Assembly (NCBI GenBank): GCA_028280785.1
Contig: JANQLF010000153.1
Span: 1 to 36,282 of the forward strand
Reading direction: 5' to 3'
DNA from: Planctomycetota bacterium
GTDB taxonomy: Bacteria > Planctomycetota > UBA11346
Length of the DNA stretch: 36,282 nt
A model generated the notes under the pieces. That model did no database searches. It was not told the origin of the DNA and was given only the letters and a program-made list of their open reading frames with translations. Shown here in pieces: positions 1-8,779 of this stretch. The position numbers and the translations under genes were made by a program. How positions within the stretch are numbered: the stretch's first letter is position 1; each line of letters begins with the position of its first letter.

Positions 1-1
1 G

Positions 2-460
2 ACTTGCATAGCACGACGCTATCAAGAAATTGGGGTAACCGAGGATGGCATTCGTGTTATTGATGACTATGCACATAACGCAGATAAAATTCGTGCGGTC
101 ATTTCTGCAGCGCAATTATCTTGCGATCGTTTATTGGCTATTTTCCAACCGCATGGATTTGGCCCGGCGCGATTTTTGAGACCTGAATTGAAAGAATTGC
201 TCCCAACTATTTTGCGTCCACGTGATGTATTTTGTTATGCCCCTATTCATTATGCTGGAGGGACGGTTGCAAAGGATATCAGTTCTTCTGATTTAGCGCA
301 GGATCTGGTGGTGACCAAGCAAGTGTTTGCAGCAGAAACCAAACAAGATTTATTACAGTGGGCATGTGAGCAGGCGCGTCCCAACGATACGGTTTTATTA
401 ATGGGCGCCCGAGATCCGAGTTTGCCACAATTAGCGCAAGCCTTATACGATATTTTATGA
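2..460 (+). CDS. Mur ligase C-terminal part (UDP-N-acetylmuramate--alanine ligase-like), 5' partial
   Basis: The open frame enters from the left edge (first full codon at base 2) and gives 152 residues of the C-terminal domain of a Mur ligase, the enzymes that add amino acids to UDP-MurNAc in the cytoplasm during peptidoglycan synthesis. Visible signatures are an ARRYQ segment (the RRF/Y-E type motif), IDDYAHN (usually DDYAHH in MurC/Mpl), and FQPHGFGPARF, equivalent to the FQPHRYSRT stretch of MurC. GGTVAKDISS follows, where MurC has its conserved end segment. The ATP-binding central domain lies outside the window. The PHGFGP variant suggests a MurC-like paralogue rather than textbook MurC, so no symbol is given. 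Its stop overlaps the next start as ATGA, implying translational coupling to the methyltransferase. Confidence 0.75.
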   Translation, partial: TCIARRYQEIGVTEDGIRVIDDYAHNADKIRAVISAAQLSCDRLLAIFQPHGFGPARFLRPELKELLPTILRPRDVFCYAPIHYAGGTVAKDISSSDLAQDLVVTKQVFAAETKQDLLQWACEQARPNDTVLLMGARDPSLPQLAQALYDIL

Positions 461-1677
461 GTAACCCGTGGCAGCGATGTAGTGAAGCATGTAGTGGTGA
501 TTTAATTAAACTCATTACTGGGCCGTTTAAACGTGCCTTTCGTCTACATCCTCGACGCGGTAGTTTATCGAGTATCTGGAATAATATCGAACAAGTCCCA
601 TGGACCGAGAATGGATTTTTTCATGCGGATGATGAAGATCCCGGAGCATTTTTAGATTATCATACGGGAACTATTTACCCTCAGGATGCAGCAAGCCAAT
701 TACCGGTTTCATTGCTCAATGTTCAAGAGGATGAGGTGGTGCTCGATGCCTGCGCGGCACCGGGATCAAAAACAACCGCACTTGCATTGGCTCTTAATGA
801 TAGTGGCTGTGTTATCGCTACCGATGCTTCGCCTGCACGACGTCGTGTTATTCGTGAGAATGTCTCGCGCCAGGGATTAATTAATGTTGTTGTATCACCG
901 CTTTCTATTGCTGATCTCAATGACTTACATCTACGTGTTGATGCAGCATTGGTTGATGTGCCATGCAGCGGACACGAACAACGATCCGCAAAACAAGTGG
1001 CTAAAATGGCCAAAAAACAACTACGCATTTTAGAGCAGACAGCAGAATGTGTGCGTTTAGGTGGACGCTTAGTCTATAGTACCTGCACTATGTATTTCGA
1101 AGAGAACGAAGATGTCATCGATAAGTTTCTTGAGCTTCATGATGATTGGTATATCGATAAGATCGAAACAGATGCATTGCCGGTCACCGAACAGGGCTCG
1201 GTGCGATTATGGCCGAGTGATTTTGGTACCGAGCCATTCTTTTCTTGTTTATTGAGAAAAAAAGGCGAGTCAGGAACTTTTCTTCCCAAAAATTCACATT
1301 TGGAATATGTAGAGAAATTACCTTATGAATTACCATCTGGAACGTATTGCTTGCAGCATAAACATGCATTGCTGTGGTGTAATGAATTAGTCGCTCGAAT
1401 TGATATTCCCATTCAAAGCAGGGGTTTATTAGTTGCCGAAGAGTCATCTAACGGACTGCGATTAAATAATTGGGCAGCACAGGCACTCATTGAGCGCGGG
1501 CAGGATGCTCAAGAAGTCTCTTATGCGGATGCACTACGATTATGGAATGGTGAATCGCTGGGTGCTTGCGATGCGGAGATGTTTTTAAAAACAGAGTCAG
1601 GAGCGCCACTTGGACTTACTAAGTCGAAGGATCATCGTCTGAATCTTTCTTCTCGCGCATTTCGAACTCTTCGGTAA
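457..1677 (+). CDS. RsmB/RsmF-type (NOL1/NOP2/Sun) RNA cytosine-C5 methyltransferase
   Basis: 406 residues. The SAM-binding motif I, DACAAPGSKT, is at about residues 97-106. The two cysteines typical of RNA m5C methyltransferases are present: Cys170 in DVPCSG (motif IV) and Cys210 in YSTCT (motif VI, catalytic). The C-terminal ~130 residues look like the PUA-like tail of RsmF-type enzymes. No NusB domain precedes the catalytic part, unlike the RsmB encoded at 28461-29663, so an rRNA or tRNA target other than the RsmB site is likely. The start overlaps the preceding stop (ATGA). The 3' end overlaps the convergent antiporter gene by 59 bp, so no terminator fits between them. The family call is firm; the exact target base is unknown. 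Confidence 0.87.
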   Translation: MSNPWQRCSEACSGDLIKLITGPFKRAFRLHPRRGSLSSIWNNIEQVPWTENGFFHADDEDPGAFLDYHTGTIYPQDAASQLPVSLLNVQEDEVVLDACAAPGSKTTALALALNDSGCVIATDASPARRRVIRENVSRQGLINVVVSPLSIADLNDLHLRVDAALVDVPCSGHEQRSAKQVAKMAKKQLRILEQTAECVRLGGRLVYSTCTMYFEENEDVIDKFLELHDDWYIDKIETDALPVTEQGSVRLWPSDFGTEPFFSCLLRKKGESGTFLPKNSHLEYVEKLPYELPSGTYCLQHKHALLWCNELVARIDIPIQSRGLLVAEESSNGLRLNNWAAQALIERGQDAQEVSYADALRLWNGESLGACDAEMFLKTESGAPLGLTKSKDHRLNLSSRAFRTLR

Positions 1678-3346
1678 TACTCCGATAAGAGTCGTCCGGA
1701 ATGAATTCACCGCTTGGCTCTTTACGGAAGGCCGAGGTGCGGAATCGTGTATGGTGCGTCGGGTTGCCGAGAATTTCATCCAAGAGTGGGCGTAGTGCAC
1801 GCGCGGATTCGCGTTCATCGCAAATGACATAACGAACGCCAGCATTATATAAAATATCGATTTGTGATTCGAATGGACTGCGCGCAATAATAACAAGATC
1901 GGGATCCATTTTTAATAAGCGTTCAGCGACTAAGGCTGAGGCATCAACGATTGGGAAAGTAAGTACAACGATTTTAGGCTTGGCGCCAATAACAGGCAGC
2001 CACTCTTCCATTTCTTCAATTTTTCCAAGATGGCATGTGATGCGTTCATTGTTCTGCCATGGCGCGAGTAATTTCTCGTTACGATCAACAAGAAGCATGG
2101 ACTGACCGCTGTCATGCAAAGCACGAACAATGGTGTTGCCAACTGGTCCGAGGCCACCAACAACAATGGTTTCGCTTTTCTCTGTAATTTGGTCGATATT
2201 TGATTTGGGCAAGAATCTCGTAGCGATATTAATAAGGAGAGGCGTCATGGCTAAACTTAGGCACGCAACCGCAATAATCAGATCAAGAATGTCTTGGTTT
2301 TGCGTGACGATGTTATCAAAGGCAACGTTAACCATAACGAAACTAAACTCACCAACTTGACCAACCATAATGCCCGCGCCTATGGCAGAGCGTGCACTCA
2401 TGCCAGTTAAGCGCAGAGCAAAACCAGCTATAAAAGCTTTAAAGAATACGGAAATTACCAAAGCACCAATAACGAGAACATATTCATTTAATACGAAATC
2501 TAAGTTAAACTGCATGCCAATCGAGACGAAGAAAATAATAGCCATAAGGCCTTGGAGCGGTCTGGTACTGGTTTCAATGGCATGACGATGTTCATCACCG
2601 CCGAGTGCAAGCCCCGCACAGAAAGCGCCGACTGCCGCACCAATGCCTAGATTTTCGGTAAAATAAGCTGCGCCAAGAGCGATAACAACAGAAAGAGCGA
2701 CTTCTAGCTCAGGAACTTGAGCACCGCGTACGCGAGCAATTAAATGGCTCGCCAGAAATCGTCGCAGGAAGAAGGTCATGAGTAAAAGCCCAACAATGCC
2801 GACGGCTACAATCCATGTACTGACCTGATGCCCATCTTGAGCAGGTACCAAAAAAGAAATAAGTAATAGCAGTGGTGCTAAAGCAAAATCCTGAGCGAGC
2901 AGTAAGCCTAAAACAGTTTGTCCTTCTTCTTTATTACGGAGGTGTTGTTCGTCTAAAGCACGCAAAACCATCAAGGTTGAAGACAGCGCTAAGCAACAAC
3001 CAATAATAATTGAAGTTTGCCAAGTTTCTCCTAGGAGCAGCATCATGCCTGCTCCGGCAGCTATGGTCAGTCCAATTTGGCCAATCGCACCGACAATTAC
3101 ACGACGTAAATATTTGCGCATGGCGGGGAGGTCTATTTCTAGGCCTAATGAGAATAATAATAAGGCGGCGCCCATTTCAGCCAGTAAATGCACATTATCA
3201 TGATCATATTCGACCAATGCCGTATTTCCGGCGATGGCACCTACGATTATATATGCAATTAATGAGGAGCCGCCCAAGCGCCTTGTTAAAAGTACGATGG
3301 GGAAGCAAAGCGCTAAAAGTAGTAATATGCCTAGATTGCCGTGCAT
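1619..3346 (-). CDS. KefB/CPA2-type monovalent cation:proton antiporter with RCK (TrkA-N) domain
   Basis: 575 residues. About 11-12 hydrophobic segments fill residues 1-375 and form a Na+/H+ exchanger fold of the CPA2 class. Typical landmarks are LLFSLGLEID (63-72), AQDFALAP (151-158, the conserved Q-D pair) and FFVSIGMQF (272-280). A cytoplasmic Rossmann domain follows, with nucleotide-binding GGLGPVG at 397-403 and an acidic residue after the second strand (LLVDRN). This is the TrkA-N/RCK arrangement of KefB/KefC-like potassium efflux proteins. The tail ends in an acidic stretch (KKDSDDDPST). The gene lies 3 bp downstream of hemC on the same strand. Its last 59 bp overlap the convergent methyltransferase gene. 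Ion specificity cannot be read from sequence. Confidence 0.88.
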   Translation of the reverse strand: MHGNLGILLLLALCFPIVLLTRRLGGSSLIAYIIVGAIAGNTALVEYDHDNVHLLAEMGAALLLFSLGLEIDLPAMRKYLRRVIVGAIGQIGLTIAAGAGMMLLLGETWQTSIIIGCCLALSSTLMVLRALDEQHLRNKEEGQTVLGLLLAQDFALAPLLLLISFLVPAQDGHQVSTWIVAVGIVGLLLMTFFLRRFLASHLIARVRGAQVPELEVALSVVIALGAAYFTENLGIGAAVGAFCAGLALGGDEHRHAIETSTRPLQGLMAIIFFVSIGMQFNLDFVLNEYVLVIGALVISVFFKAFIAGFALRLTGMSARSAIGAGIMVGQVGEFSFVMVNVAFDNIVTQNQDILDLIIAVACLSLAMTPLLINIATRFLPKSNIDQITEKSETIVVGGLGPVGNTIVRALHDSGQSMLLVDRNEKLLAPWQNNERITCHLGKIEEMEEWLPVIGAKPKIVVLTFPIVDASALVAERLLKMDPDLVIIARSPFESQIDILYNAGVRYVICDERESARALRPLLDEILGNPTHHTRFRTSAFRKEPSGEFIPDDSYRSITEEFEMREKKDSDDDPST

Positions 3347-3349
3347 GAT

Positions 3350-4222
3350 TTATTGAAGCAGTTCGAGAGTCTGTCGCGCAAGATTATTGCGGTTACCTGT
3401 AAGATGAATTTTTTTCAATTCACCATTTTCTTTACCCAAAACTGCGTGTAATTGCCATTTGAGTTCGACGGGGCTTACAAAGCACCCAAGAGGTAGGGAG
3501 CATCCGCCACGAAGTCCAGACAGCACTTCTCGTTCAATGCTAATAGCTTGGTGGGTGATGTGATGATTAATGTATGAAAGGATGTGTTTTAAATCGTTAC
3601 GTTTACTTAGGCAATCAATTGCAATGGCACCTTGAGCTGGCGCGGGACAGCATTCATTAATTGGATTTAAAATATGCAATGGTGTACTGCGATGGATATT
3701 TAAGCGCTTAAGCCCTGCATAGGCCATGAGGGTGGCATCGTATTCACCATTCTCGATTTTTTTAAGTCGCGTACCAACATTGCCACGGATACTTTTATAT
3801 TGTAAATCGGGACGAATTGAACTGAGCTGGTATTGGCGACGTAGACTTGAGGTACCGATGCAGGCGTCCTTGGGTAATTCACTTAGTGGTTTTTGTGAAA
3901 CCAATACATCGCGTGGATCGTGACGTTTACAGACAGCTGCAATCTCAATGCCATCCGGCGATGCGGTAGGCAAATCTTTGCAGCTGTGAACGCCGATATC
4001 AGCGTCTTTATTGAGAATGAGTTGATGAACTTCTTTTGCGAAAACGCCTACATTACCCATGCCATAGAGTGGGGTTTCTAAATTTTTATCGCCAGAAGCG
4101 GTAATGGGTACCAGTGTCGTTTTGATGCCCGGATGAGCTCGGTGTAACAGCTGGGCGACATAGCGGGCTTGCCACAGGGCTAATGGACTGGAGCGGGTGG
4201 CAATGCGTATCCAACGACTCAT
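3350..4222 (-). CDS. hemC: Hydroxymethylbilane synthase (porphobilinogen deaminase)
   Basis: 290 residues. The enzyme joins four porphobilinogen units into hydroxymethylbilane in heme/tetrapyrrole synthesis (cytoplasmic). Seen: RIATRSSPLALWQA at the N-terminus; HSCKDLP (79-85) with the catalytic aspartate at 83; GTSSLRRQ (123-130) and RGNVGTRL (146-153) for substrate binding; and LRGGCSLPLG (237-246), where Cys241 should carry the dipyrromethane cofactor. It is slightly shorter than the ~310-residue E. coli enzyme because the third domain ends early. The start overlaps the stop of the 1283-residue gene (ATGA), so translation is probably coupled, although no functional link is evident. No other heme gene lies in the window. 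Confidence 0.95.
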   Translation of the reverse strand: MSRWIRIATRSSPLALWQARYVAQLLHRAHPGIKTTLVPITASGDKNLETPLYGMGNVGVFAKEVHQLILNKDADIGVHSCKDLPTASPDGIEIAAVCKRHDPRDVLVSQKPLSELPKDACIGTSSLRRQYQLSSIRPDLQYKSIRGNVGTRLKKIENGEYDATLMAYAGLKRLNIHRSTPLHILNPINECCPAPAQGAIAIDCLSKRNDLKHILSYINHHITHQAISIEREVLSGLRGGCSLPLGCFVSPVELKWQLHAVLGKENGELKKIHLTGNRNNLARQTLELLQ

Positions 4223-7200
4223 CGGGGAGGCATTTCCCTTACTCGGGAAAAGACGTCGTGTATACTACGAACTATATCGTTGATGGCTTGGCCGCGTTTA
4301 CCGTGTTTGAATTTTCGATTATCCATGTAGGCACCTTGCATATTTATTAAGGGGACGGATTCGAAAAGTTTATGTTTTAGAAATTGATCACTGATTAAAA
4401 TGTCCCAAAGCTTATCGGTGTTGTCGTCGACATTAATGTCCGGTCCTGCGATGAGAATAGGCATAGCACCTTTTTGGTACGTTGCAGAGCAGAATGATTT
4501 CCAGAAATCAATGGTGTTTTCCTTTTGGCCATCCTGCATTTCATTGCCAACACCAATGGCAATCACAAAGCTCGGTTTGTATTTGCGCAATACACCTTTG
4601 ACGTATTTATCGTTCAGCCATTTTGAATCATAGGGGTAATAGGTAACACATTGTGCCGTAGTCAATGTTTTGCCTAATAACGGAGCGAGTGCTTTGCGAA
4701 GATCATTGCTGAAATTATGGCTGCCCATAAGTGATTGATTGAGAAGAATGACGGTGTCATCTAAATTGGCTCGTTTGGGCATTATGCGCTTATATTTAAA
4801 TTGAAGAGGGCCAATGTCGTCATTCATAATGAGCTGATCGGCGGTGGGCAGACTGTCAGATGTAGGTACATAATCTTTGTAAAAACATATGCGATAAAGT
4901 AGGAAATTTATAGAGTTTCCTGTTTCAGCGTCACGAATAGTCATCTCAGATAAATTGCCAGCATCAAAATCACCGGATACATTGCTGAGATCTATCGCTA
5001 GGGTTTGCCATTTAGCGCCTTCAAGTTGAAAGTTGAAGGTCTCGCTTTCTTTATTTTTGCCGTCCTTTAGCGAGATATCTATGGCAGTGCGTTTTTCATC
5101 GTAGGGGTGTAGTGTAACGAGAATACCACCCTTGTTGGCATTATTCGCACTTAATTTTAATACTATTTCATTTCTTTTGCTTTTATAACGAGACTTGAGA
5201 GCGATAGGGTAATTATTTTCAATTATATTACCCTTAAATTTAGGTAAGCCTGTATTGTTTTCTATTTTTTCTTCATACACATTTGTACTTTTATGTTTGT
5301 AGCCCTTGCCGACAAATTGGCTAAGTATAATGGGCATTGGCGCATCAGCTTTAGCCGTTTTATTTACAGGTTTATCGGATTTGGTAGTTGGTGTGACGGG
5401 GCCGTCTTTGTTAATGCGGAGGTATACCGTGGGTTTAGCACGGCCATGTGCCCCTAAGACGATATCATTTAACCCATCAGCATTGAGGTCTCGAATAATG
5501 AGCTTTTTGCTGGCGCTTGTCTCGTCTATGGCTTCTTCGTTTTCTCCTTCAATGATCCGCAGCGTGCCATTGTGAGAGATCACAATCTCATCGTCATCGT
5601 TGCCTGTGATGTTTCCCGTAGTTATGGTAAACTTAGTTTTATCAATGTTGGAAATTGTTTTGCCAACTGAAAAGTCAGTACCATTTTTTTCTAAGTAGCT
5701 AAGTTTTTCACTTTGTGCGCAGATAAGATTAAACTTACCGTCCTTCTGAAAAGGTAATATTGCCCTGATGGGGCTTCTATTGGTACCTGAAATAATGTTT
5801 GAACTGGAAAATGACCCGGATCCATCATTTATTAAAAAGGAGGTTCCTTGACCTTTTGCGGTATTGAAGATGTCAATGTCACCATCTTGGTCGAAGTCTA
5901 TGGCAGCATTGAAATAGCTGTTTTTACTATTCTCAACTTCGGTATTTTGCCAATTGTTAATATTGTTACCGCTGCCGTCATTGAAATAGATAATGAAATT
6001 ATGTTTTGCGCCTTTATCGATGAGGATGTCAGGGGCTTTATCATTATTGAAGTCCGCGACTATCATGTTTTCCAGTAAACTAATTGACTCTCTAAGTGGT
6101 TTACTCTTTTTAAATTTTAATTTTCCGTCATTAAGGAAAATAAAAAACACTTCGTTGTTATTGCCTTCCACAATATCAATGTGCCCATCGCCATTCATAT
6201 CGACACAGGCTATTTTAATACTTTTAGTTTTTCCGCTAGCGATTGCTTGCGTATCGGTGAAGGTGCCATCGCCATTATTGAGTGCGATATAGCTTTGACC
6301 TCCAGAGGCAACCGCGAGATCAATGTCACCATCGCCATCTAAATCAGCGCTGTCAATTTCACCAGCCCACATATTTAATGTGTTTTCTGGTGCTACTGTT
6401 AGACGTTGCCAGGCCTCTTTGCTGAGCGCAGAGGTAAGCCCTTCATCTTTTATGCTATCATTTTGGGCTTGTGTTGTTCCTGGGTCATTATTTTGATTAT
6501 TGGTGTCATTGTTGGCAACTTCAGGTTCTTTTTGATATTCTTCTAATAATGATTTGATGTTTTTACTGATGGTGTCTATGTCATTGGTGCCTTGATAGCA
6601 TTGAATTTGGGCCATAGACCCGCGTAAGCTGTTGCTGCGGTCATGTCGTGCGCCGATGATAAGAGGCGTATTGGGAAGGAGGACTCCCTTAATCTTTTTG
6701 TTTTCGGCTAGTACTTCGCCATCTATCAACACCTTAGCGCCGCCATCATGGGTGACGATCAATCCGTAATTATGCCACTTGCCGTCATGAATGTCGATAG
6801 GGTTGCTGTCTACATTGAGTGAGTCCTGTTCACTATAGGCGATCACCGTGCGTAAGGCTAAGGGTGTGTTGGAATCATTATCAGCTTCTGCAAAATATAT
6901 ATTTATTGAACCCTTGGTGTTCTTTTCTGCATGACTATAGAGCCATTGATAAGATTCACCGCTGTTATCATCGATTTTAAACCAAAAATTGAGGAAAAAC
7001 GAATGAGGGTAGGTCATGCTGTTGTCAATTTTTAAATATGAGCCAGTTTCAAATTTCACAGCAGCTTTGTCGCCTATTTTACCTTCACTTATTTGGTTTG
7101 CGGTCGCATCATAACCATTGCTAGTTTCATCGGCTAAAAAGTCATCAGTATTTGGTGTGCTACTTAGTTTAAATATTCGTTCAAAGGCCAGTGGTAATGG

Positions 7201-8070
7201 TTTATCTTCTATTGGCTCAGGTTCTGGATCTGGTGTAGTAACGGGCGTCTCAGTGGTTCCGGCAATTAATTGATTGCGTTCTTCTAACAATTGTTCTTTT
7301 CGATTTTGTAAGCTGTCGAAAATCCGTTCTCTCGGTATGGCAACGCCTTTTAATATCTCAAAAGACTTGACGCTGTCTTTTTGATCAATGAGAGATTTTG
7401 CCTTGGTTAATTGCTTGGCAATTTTGTCGGTCACTTCCTCGCTAATCGATTTCAATAAAGCGCTGTCTGCTTTGAGCACGCGACGAGCTTCATCCCAGGC
7501 CTTCATGGGATCTGCGCTGAAATCACTACGAGTTTTTTCTTTTGGTGCAGTTGCTTGTGCTTGATTGTTTGATGGATCAGTAGTTCCTGAATCGCCACTT
7601 CCACCAATGACAAGAAATATGACGAGTAGTAATACGACCGCGGCAGCAACCGCGATAAGGACACCGTTATTAGATTTCTTATCGTTATCTATTTGGTTGC
7701 GAGCATCTCGCTTGGTCGTTCGTGTGCGCGCATTTGTACTTACCGCAACGGTTTCGGCATCGTTGTCCGCTGGTGGTAATTCTGGTGGGTCGAATTGGCC
7801 CTGTTCACGATCGACTCGACGGTGGAGGGCAATGTGTCCAGCAGTTAAAAAGGTAAATCGATTGAGGTTGTTGTGATCCGGATGGGTGTAGCGATAGATG
7901 TTTTGTTGCATCAAGGGGATGCGTTGCACTGGTTGTTGAGCTTCGCCACCATCAACACAGATTTTGCAAACAGGTTCCCCTTGGACTTTGACTGCCAGTC
8001 CCTGTTTGAAATCTTCAGGTGGAATTGGGGCGCTACAACGACTGCACGGTGTGGTATTCGGGGTACTCAT
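4219..8070 (-). CDS. Membrane-anchored multidomain protein: zinc ribbon, TM, LamG-like, FG-GAP repeats, SGNH-like domain
   Basis: 1283 residues, function unknown. In order: a double-CxxC ribbon (Cys9/12 and Cys35/38), probably zinc-binding; a polar linker; one transmembrane helix (about 137-156) preceded by Lys/Arg-rich sequence, which predicts a cytoplasmic ribbon and an extracytoplasmic remainder; a charged helical stretch (about 190-270); a Pro/Glu-rich hinge; a LamG/concanavalin-like sandwich (about 297-500, with a WHNYGLIV...AKVLIDGE core); and an FG-GAP/VCBS region (about 565-890) with calcium-loop motifs such as DLDGDGDIDL, DMNGDGHIDI and DFDQDGDIDI. A carbohydrate-binding-like sandwich (about 910-1065) and a degenerate SGNH-hydrolase-like domain (about 1100-1283) follow. 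In the last, the GDS block reads NQS (Ser1113), GVGNE is at 1173-1177 and a late His is at 1256. No N-terminal signal peptide is seen; the internal helix is probably the export signal. It is coupled to hemC by ATGA. Confidence 0.7.
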   Translation of the reverse strand: MSTPNTTPCSRCSAPIPPEDFKQGLAVKVQGEPVCKICVDGGEAQQPVQRIPLMQQNIYRYTHPDHNNLNRFTFLTAGHIALHRRVDREQGQFDPPELPPADNDAETVAVSTNARTRTTKRDARNQIDNDKKSNNGVLIAVAAAVVLLLVIFLVIGGSGDSGTTDPSNNQAQATAPKEKTRSDFSADPMKAWDEARRVLKADSALLKSISEEVTDKIAKQLTKAKSLIDQKDSVKSFEILKGVAIPRERIFDSLQNRKEQLLEERNQLIAGTTETPVTTPDPEPEPIEDKPLPLAFERIFKLSSTPNTDDFLADETSNGYDATANQISEGKIGDKAAVKFETGSYLKIDNSMTYPHSFFLNFWFKIDDNSGESYQWLYSHAEKNTKGSINIYFAEADNDSNTPLALRTVIAYSEQDSLNVDSNPIDIHDGKWHNYGLIVTHDGGAKVLIDGEVLAENKKIKGVLLPNTPLIIGARHDRSNSLRGSMAQIQCYQGTNDIDTISKNIKSLLEEYQKEPEVANNDTNNQNNDPGTTQAQNDSIKDEGLTSALSKEAWQRLTVAPENTLNMWAGEIDSADLDGDGDIDLAVASGGQSYIALNNGDGTFTDTQAIASGKTKSIKIACVDMNGDGHIDIVEGNNNEVFFIFLNDGKLKFKKSKPLRESISLLENMIVADFNNDKAPDILIDKGAKHNFIIYFNDGSGNNINNWQNTEVENSKNSYFNAAIDFDQDGDIDIFNTAKGQGTSFLINDGSGSFSSSNIISGTNRSPIRAILPFQKDGKFNLICAQSEKLSYLEKNGTDFSVGKTISNIDKTKFTITTGNITGNDDDEIVISHNGTLRIIEGENEEAIDETSASKKLIIRDLNADGLNDIVLGAHGRAKPTVYLRINKDGPVTPTTKSDKPVNKTAKADAPMPIILSQFVGKGYKHKSTNVYEEKIENNTGLPKFKGNIIENNYPIALKSRYKSKRNEIVLKLSANNANKGGILVTLHPYDEKRTAIDISLKDGKNKESETFNFQLEGAKWQTLAIDLSNVSGDFDAGNLSEMTIRDAETGNSINFLLYRICFYKDYVPTSDSLPTADQLIMNDDIGPLQFKYKRIMPKRANLDDTVILLNQSLMGSHNFSNDLRKALAPLLGKTLTTAQCVTYYPYDSKWLNDKYVKGVLRKYKPSFVIAIGVGNEMQDGQKENTIDFWKSFCSATYQKGAMPILIAGPDINVDDNTDKLWDILISDQFLKHKLFESVPLINMQGAYMDNRKFKHGKRGQAINDIVRSIHDVFSRVREMPPR

Positions 8071-8143
8071 CTACATCCAATTGGCCCAGTGTATCAGGGG
8101 GTTCTGTCTTATCTGTAGGTATGCTACATACAAGGAAAGGTCT

Positions 8144-8770
8144 ATGCCCGTACAGGTACTACCATATGCATCTTATGGACTTAGGCTGTGGAGTATGTCG
8201 GAAATGAACACAGAAGGCGACGATTTGGGTCAATTGGTTATGGCAATGCCGCGACGCGAACTATTCGCGTTGAAAGGGATCATTCAGAACGTCTCTTTGC
8301 CAGTTTTAGAGTCGCTTCAGCACGAGCATTGGTTTGCGTTGCCAGAGGTAATCGCTGATGATCTCGAGGCCAAAGAGGTGCGCATTGGTTTGTTGGTTGA
8401 ACGAGATAGCCAGTATCTGGTGGATAACGATGGTGTTCTATTACATGCTGCGGAAGTACCGCCGGAAGTTGAGCACTTTGGCGCTGGATTGCTCGGTCTG
8501 AAAAATCTTGCGGTTTCAGCTGGTCGAGAGTTGATGCAATCAGATGGTAAGAACATCCAGTTATGGGGTTATCTCAATGAAGACAGCCTCATTGAAACAC
8601 GGCCCTATTTCATCCTTATTTATAAAATGATTGCTAGTGATGATTGCCAAGTCCCAGACGAAATGAAGTGGGTTGGGATAGACGATTTTGACAGTCTCGC
8701 TCTCGATCCAGCAAGCGCTCTATTCGCCGAAGTGCTGAGTGGAAAATCGAGTCCAGGCTCAGCAAGCTAG
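8144..8770 (+). CDS. Degenerate Nudix-like protein
   Basis: 208 residues from the ATG at 8144, chosen because AAGGAAAGG lies just upstream. The same frame stays open further upstream, but that part overlaps the divergent gene and looks non-coding. The first ~85 residues are helical and unassigned. Residues ~88-190 read like a Nudix fold: strands VRIGLLVERDSQYLV, a helix AVSAGRELMQSDG in the position of the Nudix box (it keeps REL and the late Gly but lacks the EExG metal-binding glutamates), a strand IQLWGYL, and a C-terminal FILIYKMIA...MKWVGIDDF typical of Nudix ends. A hydrolase role is therefore doubtful; ligand binding or regulation is possible. It is transcribed divergently from the large membrane protein and converges on the phosphatase-like gene 9 bp away. 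Confidence 0.5.
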   Translation: MPVQVLPYASYGLRLWSMSEMNTEGDDLGQLVMAMPRRELFALKGIIQNVSLPVLESLQHEHWFALPEVIADDLEAKEVRIGLLVERDSQYLVDNDGVLLHAAEVPPEVEHFGAGLLGLKNLAVSAGRELMQSDGKNIQLWGYLNEDSLIETRPYFILIYKMIASDDCQVPDEMKWVGIDDFDSLALDPASALFAEVLSGKSSPGSAS

Positions 8771-8779
8771 CAACGTTAA

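Noticed and set aside
4219..8070. DNA-level tandem repeats coding the FG-GAP modules
   Set aside because: The repeats are visible only at protein motif level (DxDGDGDID-type); the nucleotide sequences have diverged and show no recent duplication.
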